64,000 bases of DNA from Dyella sp. OK004 (GTDB lineage Bacteria > Pseudomonadota > Gammaproteobacteria > Xanthomonadales > Rhodanobacteraceae): the NCBI RefSeq assembly GCF_900114495.1, contig NZ_FOZI01000001.1, positions 267,469-331,468 on the forward strand, in the 5' to 3' direction. Under the pieces are notes generated by a model, which saw only the letters and a list, made by a program, of their open reading frames with translations, was not told where the DNA came from and searched no databases. A program made the translations under genes and the position numbers. Positions 8,033-16,373 of this stretch are shown here, in pieces; positions within the stretch are counted from its first letter, which is position 1, and every line of letters begins with the position of its first letter.

Positions 8033-9391
8033 TCAACCGATCCCCAACCCCTCGATCCCCGTGATCTCGCGCCCGTCGAAGCCCGCCAGATCGGCAAAGT
8101 GACGGCCGCGCTCGGCGTAGTCGTGGAACTGGTCGAAGCTGGGCGCGCCGGGAGAAAGCAGGATGCAGCCGCCGTGTGGCGTCAGCTCGCACGCGGCGGT
8201 GACCGCGGCGTCCAGTCCGGTTGCTTCGACGATCCGGGTCGGCACCCTGGCTTCACGCAAAGCGGCAGCGATGCGCGGACCGTTGGCGCCGCTGCACACG
8301 ATGGCGTGCGGCGGCTGCACGGCGGCGACGGCAACGAACTCCGACCAGTCGAGACCGCGATCATGGCCGCCGGCCAACACGGTTACGGCGCGGCCACGCA
8401 GACTTTCCAGCGCGGCGAGCGTCGCCTGCGGCGTGGTGCTGATGGAGTCGTTGATCCAGTACCAACCGTCGCGCTCACCCAGCGGTTGCAGGCGATGCGG
8501 CAGCGGGCGGAAGTTGGCCAGCGCGGGCGCAGCGGCGATGGCGTCGTGTCCCATCGCCTCCAGCGCGGCGAGCGCGGCGCAGGCATTGAGTGCGTTGTGC
8601 TGGCCGGGAACGGATAGCTTCTCCACCTCGAGTATGGGTAGCGCACCACGGCGAATAAAACCGTCCGCCACATGCCAGCCATCAGCCACGCCGAATAGCA
8701 GACGGTCCGGATGACCGGATGTCTTATCCAGCAAAGCCGGCTGCAGGGCGTTCACCAGCAGCTTGTGCGAGACATCCGCCAGCTTGAGTTTGTCGGCTAC
8801 GTAGCGCTCGCGCGAGCCGTGCCAGTCGAGATGTTCTTCGTACAGACTGGTGATGACGCCGAGCGAGAGCGGCCTCGCCTCGCCCGTCTGAAAGCTGGAT
8901 AGCTCAATCGCCCACAAATCAGCGGACTGGTCCAGCAGCTCAAGCAACGGCATGCCGATATTGCCGGCCAGCGCAGTGCGCACATTGATGGCACGCGCGA
9001 GATGGGCGATCAGCGCGGTAGTGGTGCTCTTGCCCTTGGTGCCGGTGACGGCGATTACTTTGGCTTCGGGGTTTTCGCCGAACCACAGCGCAGTACCCGA
9101 GGTGATACGAATGCCCGCTTCCTTCGCCGCCAGCAGCGCCGGCTTATACGCGGAGACGCCGGGCGACTTCACCACCACGTCGAACGGCGCCAGCGCGATG
9201 GCATCCGGCTCATGGCCGTGCACGCTCAGCGTACCGTCGAAAGCCCGCGCGGCTTCGACTTCCGCTTCACTGCAGAACAGCGTGAGCGGAAGCTCGGGAA
9301 AACGCTTGCGCAACGCGGTGATCGCCACGCGACCTTCCCGGCCGAAACCCCAGACCGCAACGCGCTTGCCGGCCAAATCAGCGATGCGCAT
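8033..9391 (-). CDS. murD2: MurD2: UDP-MurNAc-L-Ala--L-Glu ligase
   Basis: A 452-residue Mur ligase of the MurD fold. It has an N-terminal Rossmann-like domain (VAVWGFGREG), the ATP-binding loop VTGTKGKSTTT near residue 115, and a C-terminal ligase domain with GGHDRG and LLSPGAPSFDQF. Because murL follows 15 bp downstream, this is taken to be the MurD2 variant that adds L-Glu, not D-Glu, to UDP-MurNAc-L-Ala, as established for Xanthomonas oryzae. It acts in the cytoplasm in peptidoglycan precursor synthesis. The ATG is preceded by AAGGACC. Ordinary MurD is the main alternative from sequence alone. Confidence 0.88.
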   Translation of the reverse strand: MRIADLAGKRVAVWGFGREGRVAITALRKRFPELPLTLFCSEAEVEAARAFDGTLSVHGHEPDAIALAPFDVVVKSPGVSAYKPALLAAKEAGIRITSGTALWFGENPEAKVIAVTGTKGKSTTTALIAHLARAINVRTALAGNIGMPLLELLDQSADLWAIELSSFQTGEARPLSLGVITSLYEEHLDWHGSRERYVADKLKLADVSHKLLVNALQPALLDKTSGHPDRLLFGVADGWHVADGFIRRGALPILEVEKLSVPGQHNALNACAALAALEAMGHDAIAAAPALANFRPLPHRLQPLGERDGWYWINDSISTTPQATLAALESLRGRAVTVLAGGHDRGLDWSEFVAVAAVQPPHAIVCSGANGPRIAAALREARVPTRIVEATGLDAAVTAACELTPHGGCILLSPGAPSFDQFHDYAERGRHFADLAGFDGREITGIEGLGIG

Positions 9392-9406
9392 GTCGGTCCT
9401 TGTGCA

Positions 9407-10750
9407 TCAAGCGAAGAACGCCAGCGCCGCCTGCAATCGCGCCGGAATACGATGCTCGGCGGACGGTACCAGCCACGGCTCCAGCGCCAGCTCGGCGACA
9501 CTGAGCTGCGGCAGGATTTCGCTGCGGAAGCGCGCGACCAGCGCGTCTTCCTGCCATTCCGGACGCTGGCTCAGCGCGTACATGGCAGCACGTGCTTCGG
9601 CACCCTCGCCCACGCATTCGAACGGCTTGTGGTCCTGATATTCCAGTAGCGCGTCGAAGCCGGCGGCCTGGCTGTCATCGTCCAGCAGATTGCGGCCGAA
9701 GATCTGCAGCAGGCGCGGCTTGGGAAGAAACGGCGCCAGCGCGAGGAACACGAAATGGCATTTCGGGCACTGCCCGCACCAGCGGTCCGCCGGCTTGGGG
9801 CCGAGAATCCTGAAATTGCGATTGCAGCTGGAGAACGCATCGAAATAGGGCGTGAGCTTGGCGAAAGTACGGGTGATCGCAAGCTCCGAGTACGGGCGCA
9901 GCAGCGAGCAATAGTCGAGATCCGCCGCCACTTGCGCATGCAGCCAGTCGCCCAGCGACTGCTCGAAGGCGTAGCCCTTGCTCCACTGGTGGTTCACCAG
10001 CTGACCTTCGTATTCCAGCGTGGCCGCCGATGCGGAGCGCTCGTTGGCGAAAGCGATGCTGTCATAGCCATAGAGAATGGCCGCCACCGCGAGGATCGCC
10101 GAGTTCACTGCCGTAACCGGGATATGCCCGTTCCACGCGCCGAGACGATTGAGGTCAAACAGTTGCGGCGCGAGTTCGCGCTGCATGTTGAGCGTCGGCA
10201 GACCGGTGCGCTCGGCGCAGGCGGCGATCAGCTCGGAGTTGCCCACCCATACCGCAGTGGCTTCGCCGCCGATGGACTTGATCGCCTCCACTGCCACCAG
10301 CGAGTCCTTGCCGCCGCCGATCGGCACCAAAGTGCGCTTGGGCAGATTCAGGACGGGCGCCTGCGGCTGCGCCACGCCGCCACGAGGGAAGGCGATCCGG
10401 CCGCGCAGATCAAGGCCGTTGCGATAAGCGAACTCGGCCAGGCCGTGCAGGTACAGCGCGTCGAGCAGGTCGGCCGTTGCATCGTCCAGCGGGCCGTCGG
10501 CCAGCTCGATCTTTGGCGGCACACCCGCCTTGTAGTAGCTGACGCCGGCAATCAGATGCAGCAGCTTCAGAGCGCGTTCGAAAGCCGTCTTATGTGACGC
10601 AGGCAGCGCCGGCGCGTGCGGGAAGCGCACCCGCTCGATCAGTTCCTCGCCATGGTCGAACGCATAGACGAGCTCGGCTACGCCATCGGCATAGCTGCAG
10701 CGCACGAAGCGGAATACCTGGGTCAGGCGGGGTTGAATGGTGGTGGTCAC
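9407..10750 (-). CDS. murL: MurL: UDP-MurNAc-L-Ala-L-Glu epimerase
   Basis: About 447 residues, matching the MurL family that converts the terminal L-Glu of UDP-MurNAc-L-Ala-L-Glu to D-Glu in an ATP-dependent manner, in place of a glutamate racemase. Recognisable parts are the ATP-pyrophosphatase-like loop PIGGGKDSLVAVEAI, the block FANERSASAATLEYEGQ, and a zinc-finger-like region with WCGQCPKCHF. It lies directly upstream of murD2 in the same transcription unit, which supports both names. A GTG start at 10750 is chosen because GGAG lies eight bases before it; an ATG at 10783 has no clear ribosome-binding site and would add eleven residues. Confidence 0.88.
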   Translation of the reverse strand: MTTTIQPRLTQVFRFVRCSYADGVAELVYAFDHGEELIERVRFPHAPALPASHKTAFERALKLLHLIAGVSYYKAGVPPKIELADGPLDDATADLLDALYLHGLAEFAYRNGLDLRGRIAFPRGGVAQPQAPVLNLPKRTLVPIGGGKDSLVAVEAIKSIGGEATAVWVGNSELIAACAERTGLPTLNMQRELAPQLFDLNRLGAWNGHIPVTAVNSAILAVAAILYGYDSIAFANERSASAATLEYEGQLVNHQWSKGYAFEQSLGDWLHAQVAADLDYCSLLRPYSELAITRTFAKLTPYFDAFSSCNRNFRILGPKPADRWCGQCPKCHFVFLALAPFLPKPRLLQIFGRNLLDDDSQAAGFDALLEYQDHKPFECVGEGAEARAAMYALSQRPEWQEDALVARFRSEILPQLSVAELALEPWLVPSAEHRIPARLQAALAFFA

Positions 10751-10812
10751 TCGGTCACTCCGTCTCGTCACCCTATTCCACATACATGGAAGCAGGGAGC
10801 CAAAATCTTGTC

Positions 10813-11199
10813 TTATCGCAGCCCCCTCTCCCCTCCGGGGAGAGGGTTGGGGTGAGGGGCCGGGTTGGCTAAAGCCTCCACGATCACCTCAAGCACGCCG
10901 TCTATGTTCGTCAGTACATCATTGTTCCAGAAACGCAGCACGCGGTAGCCCATCGTCTGCAATTCGCAGCTCCGGCGCTCGTCGTAGGCAACTTTGTCGG
11001 CATGCTGTCCACCGTCCAGTTCTACGATCAGCATCGCGTCGCTACACACGAAATCGGCTATGTAGCCGCCAATTTCGTGTTGCCGTCGGAATTTCCAACC
11101 CATCAAATGTCGGCTGCGAAGGCGATACCACAGTGCCTGCTCGGCATCTGTCGACGTTCTACGCAACACCCGGGCGCGGTCTACATTCAAGCGCTTCAT
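10813..11199 (-). CDS. DUF559 (Vsr/restriction-endonuclease-like) protein
   Basis: A 128-residue protein of the DUF559 family, related to the very-short-patch repair fold. It shows TDAEQALWYRLRSRHL, FRRQHEIGGYIADFVC and the nuclease-like ELDGGQHADKVAYDERR with Asp/Glu/Gln residues, then GYRVLRFWNNDVL. Its DNA substrate and role are unknown. The last 15 or so residues (PAPHPNPLPGGERGLR) are encoded by the common GC-rich intergenic repeat, so the C-terminus has been extended by repeat sequence. A second copy of that repeat lies at 11231-11275, so the gene is flanked by it on both sides. Confidence 0.82.
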   Translation of the reverse strand: MKRLNVDRARVLRRTSTDAEQALWYRLRSRHLMGWKFRRQHEIGGYIADFVCSDAMLIVELDGGQHADKVAYDERRSCELQTMGYRVLRFWNNDVLTNIDGVLEVIVEALANPAPHPNPLPGGERGLR

Positions 11200-11230
11200 C
11201 CTTGAAGCTTCTCCGTTGCCGCTCTATCTC

Positions 11231-11275
11231 AAGAGTGTCCCCTCACCCCAGCCCTCTCCCCAGAGGGGAGAGGGA
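11231..11275. repeat. GC-rich CCCTCACCCC...GGGGAGAGGG hairpin repeat
   Basis: Palindromic unit (CCCTCTCCCC / GGGGAGAGGG) preceded by CCCCTCACCCCAG. The same unit occurs at about 10823-10860, 14441-14474, 18365-18400, 26252-26290 and 46152-46188, in both orientations. Confidence 0.85.
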
Positions 11276-11293
11276 GAAGTGTGGGGCCATTGA

Positions 11294-13906
11294 TTACTCA
11301 ATGATGATCTCTTCCGCTTCGTCACGCATGTTGTATGGCGACGACATCACCTTGCCGTAGGCACCAGCCTGGGCGATCAGCATCACATCGCCTTCCTCCG
11401 GCTCGGGCAGGCGGCGGTCGGTACCAAGCACGTCGCCGCTTTCGCAGATCGGACCCACCACCTGGAACAGACCGGTGGCCGGCTCGTCGAGGCGGGTGAG
11501 GTTGACGATCTCATGCCAGGCTTCGTACAGCGCGGGGCGGATCAGGCTGTTCATGCCGGTGTCCACACCGAGATAGCGCCACGAACCTTTGCCCTTCTGC
11601 TGGGTAACGCGGGTCAGCAGCACACCGGCATCAGCCACCAGATAGCGTCCCGGCTCCATCCACAGCTGGTAATGCGGATAGGCCGCCTTGACCCCGCGCA
11701 ACACGCGATCGAGTGCCGCGATATCCAGTCGCGCCTCGCCTGGATGCGAGGGCACGCCGAGGCCACCACCGATATCCAGGAAGGCCACGCTGCCGATGCG
11801 CTCGGCCAGGCTCGCCAGCTGTCCGTAGACCTCGCCCCAATGGCTCTCGTCGAGGATGCCCGAGCCCAGATGGGCATGCAGGCCGCGCACGATTACGCCG
11901 TGCGTATCGGCAAGGCGCAGGAAGGTATCGATCAACTCGACCGGCAAGCCGAACTTGCTGCCGCTACCGCCGGTACGCACCTTCTCGTGATGCCCCAGGC
12001 CGCGACCAAGATCTACACGCAGCACGATTTCTCGGCCACGGAACAACTCGCCCCAGCTTTCCAGCTGATACAGCGCATCCAGCGAGATGGTGGCGCGCGT
12101 GGTCAGTGCCCACTCGTAGTCTTTGCGCGGCGCGAAGTTGGGTGTGAACAGCAGCGGCACGGATTCGGGCACGGCCGCCATCACCGCTTTCATCTCGCCC
12201 GGCGACACGCACTCAAAACCGAAACCTTCCTCAGCCAGCGCCTTGAGGATGGCTGGATGCGTATTGGCCTTGACCGCGTAATGCAGGCGATCGACCGCTG
12301 CGAGCGTTTTCAGCTCACGCGCCTGCTGCCGCACGGTGGGCAGGTGATAGACATAACGCGGCGTGGCTTTTGCGCCGAACTCGAGCAGGCGCTGGCGTTC
12401 CGTGGTGCGCCACCACGAAGCCGCCGGCACCGGCACTTCGCCGCTGCCGTAAATCGCCTGCCAGCTCGGGCCGAACAAGGCGCTGTCGTCGGTACGCAAG
12501 GCACCCGCCGCAATCAGCAGTTCGTGCAGATGCGGCAGCAGATCGTCCACCACGTTCTCATCCACCACGAAGGTGAGATTGAGGTTGTTGGACGACTGCG
12601 AAATCATGTGCACGCGCAACTGACCGAACTCGGCCAGCACACCGGACAGCGTGTGCAGCATCGAGCGCATACCGCGGCCGACCAGCGTGATCGCCGCGCA
12701 CGGCGCAATCACCTTCACCCGGCAGACCTTAGCCAGATCGCTAGCCAGCGCCGCGATGGCATCGGAGTCGAGCAGATTCTCGGTGGGGTCCAGCGACACC
12801 GTGACGTTGGTTTCGGCCGAACCGATCAAATCCACCGACAAACCATGCTGCTTGAACTGCGCAAACACGTCGGCAAGAAAGCCGACCTGCTGCCACATGC
12901 CCACCGACTCCATCGACACCAGGGTGAGCCCTTTGCGTGCGCTGATCGCCTTCACGCTCGGTGCGTGCTCGCGAACCTCGGGGCCGATCACGGTGCCTTC
13001 CAGCTCCGGCCGGTTGGTGTCCTTGATCAGCATCGGCACGCGCGGCTCACGCAGCGGCGACAGGCAGCGCGGATGCAATACCTTCGCGCCGGTGGAGGCG
13101 ATTTCCTGAGCTTCTTCGTAGTCGAGACGCTGCAGCAGACGTGCACCCGGCACCTGGCGCGGGTTGGCGGTGAACATGCCAGCCACGTCGGTCCAGATTT
13201 CCACGCGCTGCGCTTTCAACAAGGCGCCAAAATACGAAGCCGAGGTATCCGAACCGCCACGGCCGAGCAGCACCGTGCGGCCCTGCGATTCGCGCGCGAT
13301 AAAACCCTGGGTGATAAACACATCGCCCTGCTCCGCGAGACGCGCATTCAACGCCGGATCCGGTTTCGCCTCCACCATCGCCGACAGCAGCTTGGTGCGC
13401 TCGTTCTGATTTGGCAGCGCCACGGCAGCAAGACACTCACGCGCATCCACCCACTGCGTGGGCAAACCGCTATGACTGAGAAACGCCGCGCCCAGCGCGC
13501 TGGACATCAACTCACCATGCGCCTGCACCAGCGCCGCCCAGGCCAACTCACCCAGCACCGCGGGGCCTTCATCGGCCAGCTTCGCCAGATCGGTCAGGCG
13601 GGTTGCGAGCGTGTCCGGAACCGCCAGCTGCATGTGATCGAGCAAGTCGTAATGACGCTGCGCGATCGCCTTGGCAGCCTCGACCCGTTTGCCTTTGTCT
13701 TCCTGCGCGCACATATGTTTGAGTGCGTCGGTGATGCCAGTGAGCGCGGACACGACCACCAGCACGCGAGCGCCTTCGGCGCGGCGGCTGGCAACGAGCT
13801 CACGGATGTTCTGCCAGCGCGGCAGGGTAGCGACACTGGTGCCGCCAAACTTCATCACGATCCAGGATGCGTCGACAGGAAGCGACGCCGGGCTTTGCGG
13901 GTTCAC
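11294..13906 (-). CDS. lysAC: Bifunctional aspartate kinase / diaminopimelate decarboxylase
   Basis: An 870-residue fusion of the first and last enzymes of lysine synthesis, known from Xanthomonas, Xylella and relatives. The N-terminal half is aspartokinase: IVMKFGGTSVA at residue 16, the GRGGSDTSASYFGALL aspartate/ATP site, and an ACT-type regulatory region around residues 320-460. The C-terminal half is PLP-dependent diaminopimelate decarboxylase: the PLP lysine in HYAVKANTHP at about residue 550, GLHAHLGSGI, MEPGRYLVADAG and the CESGDVLGTDR active-site block contributed to the partner subunit. The fusion couples aspartyl-phosphate formation and meso-DAP decarboxylation in one cytoplasmic chain. 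It stands alone, with repeat-filled gaps on either side. Confidence 0.95.
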   Translation of the reverse strand: MNPQSPASLPVDASWIVMKFGGTSVATLPRWQNIRELVASRRAEGARVLVVVSALTGITDALKHMCAQEDKGKRVEAAKAIAQRHYDLLDHMQLAVPDTLATRLTDLAKLADEGPAVLGELAWAALVQAHGELMSSALGAAFLSHSGLPTQWVDARECLAAVALPNQNERTKLLSAMVEAKPDPALNARLAEQGDVFITQGFIARESQGRTVLLGRGGSDTSASYFGALLKAQRVEIWTDVAGMFTANPRQVPGARLLQRLDYEEAQEIASTGAKVLHPRCLSPLREPRVPMLIKDTNRPELEGTVIGPEVREHAPSVKAISARKGLTLVSMESVGMWQQVGFLADVFAQFKQHGLSVDLIGSAETNVTVSLDPTENLLDSDAIAALASDLAKVCRVKVIAPCAAITLVGRGMRSMLHTLSGVLAEFGQLRVHMISQSSNNLNLTFVVDENVVDDLLPHLHELLIAAGALRTDDSALFGPSWQAIYGSGEVPVPAASWWRTTERQRLLEFGAKATPRYVYHLPTVRQQARELKTLAAVDRLHYAVKANTHPAILKALAEEGFGFECVSPGEMKAVMAAVPESVPLLFTPNFAPRKDYEWALTTRATISLDALYQLESWGELFRGREIVLRVDLGRGLGHHEKVRTGGSGSKFGLPVELIDTFLRLADTHGVIVRGLHAHLGSGILDESHWGEVYGQLASLAERIGSVAFLDIGGGLGVPSHPGEARLDIAALDRVLRGVKAAYPHYQLWMEPGRYLVADAGVLLTRVTQQKGKGSWRYLGVDTGMNSLIRPALYEAWHEIVNLTRLDEPATGLFQVVGPICESGDVLGTDRRLPEPEEGDVMLIAQAGAYGKVMSSPYNMRDEAEEIIIE

Positions 13907-14094
13907 GGTTACCTTCAGTTGCGTTGGTTGCGGGGAAACAATCCAGTCAGTGTTGCGCCGCAGCAGCTGGATTGCAATGGGATAGGGTTTGGACGGCCAA
14001 ACGGGGGCGTATGCTCAACGGGAAATCCCGAGATTTCAAAGCTGAGCTCTTGATCCTGGCTCTTGATCTCCCGGGTCCCCTGTGAAGCGGTGAG

Positions 14095-14475
14095 GGTTGG
14101 ACGATCAGGCCCGCAGGGGAACCGGCATGAATGCCGGTTCCTTTTCGACAGGACATGGATGTCCTGTCGAAAAGCCCGGCCAACCCTCACGGACCCGCAG
14201 GCGAAGCCGGAGGGCGCGTAAGAGGGGTGCCTTTCTCTTTGGTTACTTTCTCTTGGGCAAGCAAGAGAAAGTGACCCGGCCTCCGGCAGGAGGACGGAAG
14301 CCCGCGGCAGGCGAGTCCAGGCACGCAGACGCGACAACCGAGCAACGAGACACTGGATGACCAGCTTCGCTGTTGAAGAGCTCCTCCGGCCTACGCCGGA
14401 ATGACGAGCTAGGTATAGCAACGTCGAGCCGAGCACCCACCCCTCACCCCAACCCTCTCCCCGGAGGGGAGAGGG
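14095..14475 (+). repeat. Composite intergenic repeat, copy A
   Basis: First of six copies of a composite non-coding element. In order it has a variable hairpin section (GGAACCGGCA / TGCCGGTTCC at 14118-14141 and a 15-bp perfect palindrome at 14142-14173), the TTTCTCTTTGGTTA lead, the core hairpin ACTTTCTCTTG / CAAGAGAAAGT (14245-14255, 14262-14272), a GGAAGCCCGCGGCAGGCGAG block, a degraded CTACGCCGGAATGAC unit, and the GC-rich hairpin at 14441-14474. It fills the gap between lysAC and fumarase. Confidence 0.85.
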
Positions 14476-14486
14476 AGTAAGGAGCG

Positions 14487-16001
14487 TCAGGCTACGACTA
14501 CTGGAATCTTGCCAATGCGAGCCTGCCACTCCTTCGGCCCCGTCTGATGCACCGACGTCCCCGCCGAATCCACCGCGACGGTCACCGGCATATCCTGCAC
14601 TTCAAACTCGTAAATCGCTTCCATACCCAGATCGGCGAAGCCCACCACGCGCGAAGCCTTGATCGCCTTCGACACAAGATAGGCAGCACCACCCACAGCC
14701 ATCAGATACACCGACTGGTGCTTCTTGATCGCCTCGATCGCCGCCGGCCCACGCTCCGCCTTGCCGACCATGCCGAGCAACCCGGTCTGCGCCAGCACCT
14801 GCTCCGTGAACTTGTCCATGCGCGTCGCCGTGGTCGGACCAGCAGGACCCACCACCTCATCGCGCACCGGATCAACCGGGCCAACGTAGTAAATGAAGCG
14901 GCCCTTGAAATCGACCGGCAGCGGCTCGCCCTTGTTGAGCATCTCGACCATGCGCTTGTGCGCGGCATCGCGACCGGTGAGCAGCTTGCCGTTGAGCAGC
15001 AGCACTTCGCCCGGCTTCCAACTGGCCACTTCTTCCTTGGTCACCTTATCGAGATTCACCCGACGGCCCTTGGACGAGTCATAGGTAAGCTTCGGCCAGT
15101 CTTCCAGCGACGGCGGATCGAGCATCACCGGGCCGGAACCATCGAGGGTGAAATGCGCATGGCGCGTGGCGGCGCAATTCGGGATCAACGCCACCGGCAG
15201 GTTGGCGGCGTGGGTCGGGTAATCCTTCACCTTGATGTCGAGCACGGTGGTGAGGCCACCCAAACCCTGCGCACCGATGCCCAGCGCGTTGACCTTTTCG
15301 TACAGCTCGACGCGCAATTCCTCGGCACGATTCTTCGGGCCGCGCGCGATCAGCTCCTGGATATCGATCGGCTCCATCAGCGCTTCCTTCGCCAGCAGCA
15401 TCGCCTTCTCAGCGGTACCGCCGATGCCAATGCCGAGCATGCCCGGCGGGCACCAGCCGGCGCCCATGGTCGGCACGGTCTTGAGCACCCAGTCCACGAT
15501 GGAATCGGACGGGTTGAGCATCACGAACTTGGATTTGGCTTCGGAGCCGCCGCCCTTCGCCGCCACGATCACGTCGACGGTATCGCCCGGCACGATCGAG
15601 ACATTGATCACCGCCGGTGTGTTGTCCTTGGTGTTGGTGCGCTTGCCGGCCGGGTCGGCCAGCACGCTGGCGCGCAGCTTGTTGTCCGGATCGTTGTAGG
15701 CGCGGCGCACGCCCTCGTTGACCATGTCCTCCAGCGACAGCGTCGCATCCCAGCGCACATTCATGCCGACCTTGAGGAAGACGGTGACGATGCCGGTGTC
15801 CTGGCACAGCGGACGATGGCCTTCGGCGGCCATGCGCGAATTGATCAGGATCTGCGCCATCGCGTCTTTCGCGGCCGGCGACTCTTCGCGCTCATAAGCC
15901 TTGGCGAGATTGGTGATGTAGTCGACCGGGTGGTAGTAGCTGATGTACTGCAGGGCGTCAGCGACGGACTGGATCAGATCGTCTTGCTTGATGATGGTCA
16001 T
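14487..16001 (-). CDS. fumA: Class I fumarate hydratase, [4Fe-4S]
   Basis: About 504 residues of an iron-sulphur fumarase that interconverts fumarate and L-malate in the TCA cycle. Both halves of class I fumarase are in one chain. The cluster cysteines appear in HRPLCQDTGI, GWCPPGMLGIGIGG and PNCAATRHAHF. The C-terminal beta domain carries GPAGPTTATRMDKF and GKAERGP. The family N-terminus is MTxIxQDDLIQSVADALQYIS, so the ATG at 16001 is used, although no good ribosome-binding site precedes it; a frame open to 16079 would add 26 residues. It is divergent from the S53 peptidase. Confidence 0.93.
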   Translation of the reverse strand: MTIIKQDDLIQSVADALQYISYYHPVDYITNLAKAYEREESPAAKDAMAQILINSRMAAEGHRPLCQDTGIVTVFLKVGMNVRWDATLSLEDMVNEGVRRAYNDPDNKLRASVLADPAGKRTNTKDNTPAVINVSIVPGDTVDVIVAAKGGGSEAKSKFVMLNPSDSIVDWVLKTVPTMGAGWCPPGMLGIGIGGTAEKAMLLAKEALMEPIDIQELIARGPKNRAEELRVELYEKVNALGIGAQGLGGLTTVLDIKVKDYPTHAANLPVALIPNCAATRHAHFTLDGSGPVMLDPPSLEDWPKLTYDSSKGRRVNLDKVTKEEVASWKPGEVLLLNGKLLTGRDAAHKRMVEMLNKGEPLPVDFKGRFIYYVGPVDPVRDEVVGPAGPTTATRMDKFTEQVLAQTGLLGMVGKAERGPAAIEAIKKHQSVYLMAVGGAAYLVSKAIKASRVVGFADLGMEAIYEFEVQDMPVTVAVDSAGTSVHQTGPKEWQARIGKIPVVVA

Positions 16002-16373
16002 TGGCGGCGGCTTGGACTGGGAGAGGGGCACGCCGCGGAGAAGCTGTTCGCGGCGCATAACTTGTCTATTGTGCCGCAAGCCGGGCAGGCCTCAAAAAGC
16101 CAGGACCTTCGGATGGCTATCGAAAGGGGCCAGAAATGGCGTCATACCGCCATTTCTCGCGGCCGCAAGAACTTGCACGCGTTCCGCGCTAGCGTTGCCG
16201 GACCGCGGGGCTGTTCTTCAGGGGGAGCCGCCTCTCGGGTGGGGAAATATTAGAGATCACACGGTTTGTCGACTCGCTTTACGGCCTGGCCGGAAGGCGG
16301 GGCTGCGACGCCTGTTGTGTCGGCGCTGTCGCTCCGCATGAAGCCAGAGTCCCATCCACGGAGGAACTCCCAA
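16002..16373. other. Divergent promoter region fumA / S53 peptidase
   Basis: A 372-bp gap between divergent genes that must hold both promoters. A 10-bp inverted repeat AGAAATGGCG / CGCCATTTCT (16132-16141, 16148-16157) lies about 130 bp upstream of the fumarase start. A clear GGAGGAA for the peptidase lies at 16360. No gene was seen here. Confidence 0.5.

Noticed and set aside
11513-14053. 846-residue plus-strand frame opposite the lysAC fusion
   Set aside because: Antisense shadow of a strongly supported gene; composition rich in Arg, His and Gln.
14118-14173. Possible terminator pair after lysAC or fumarase
   Set aside because: The two perfect hairpins lack T-runs and lie upstream of lysAC; they belong to repeat copy A.
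14547-16253. 568-residue plus-strand frame opposite fumarase
   Set aside because: Antisense shadow; no start signals or domains.
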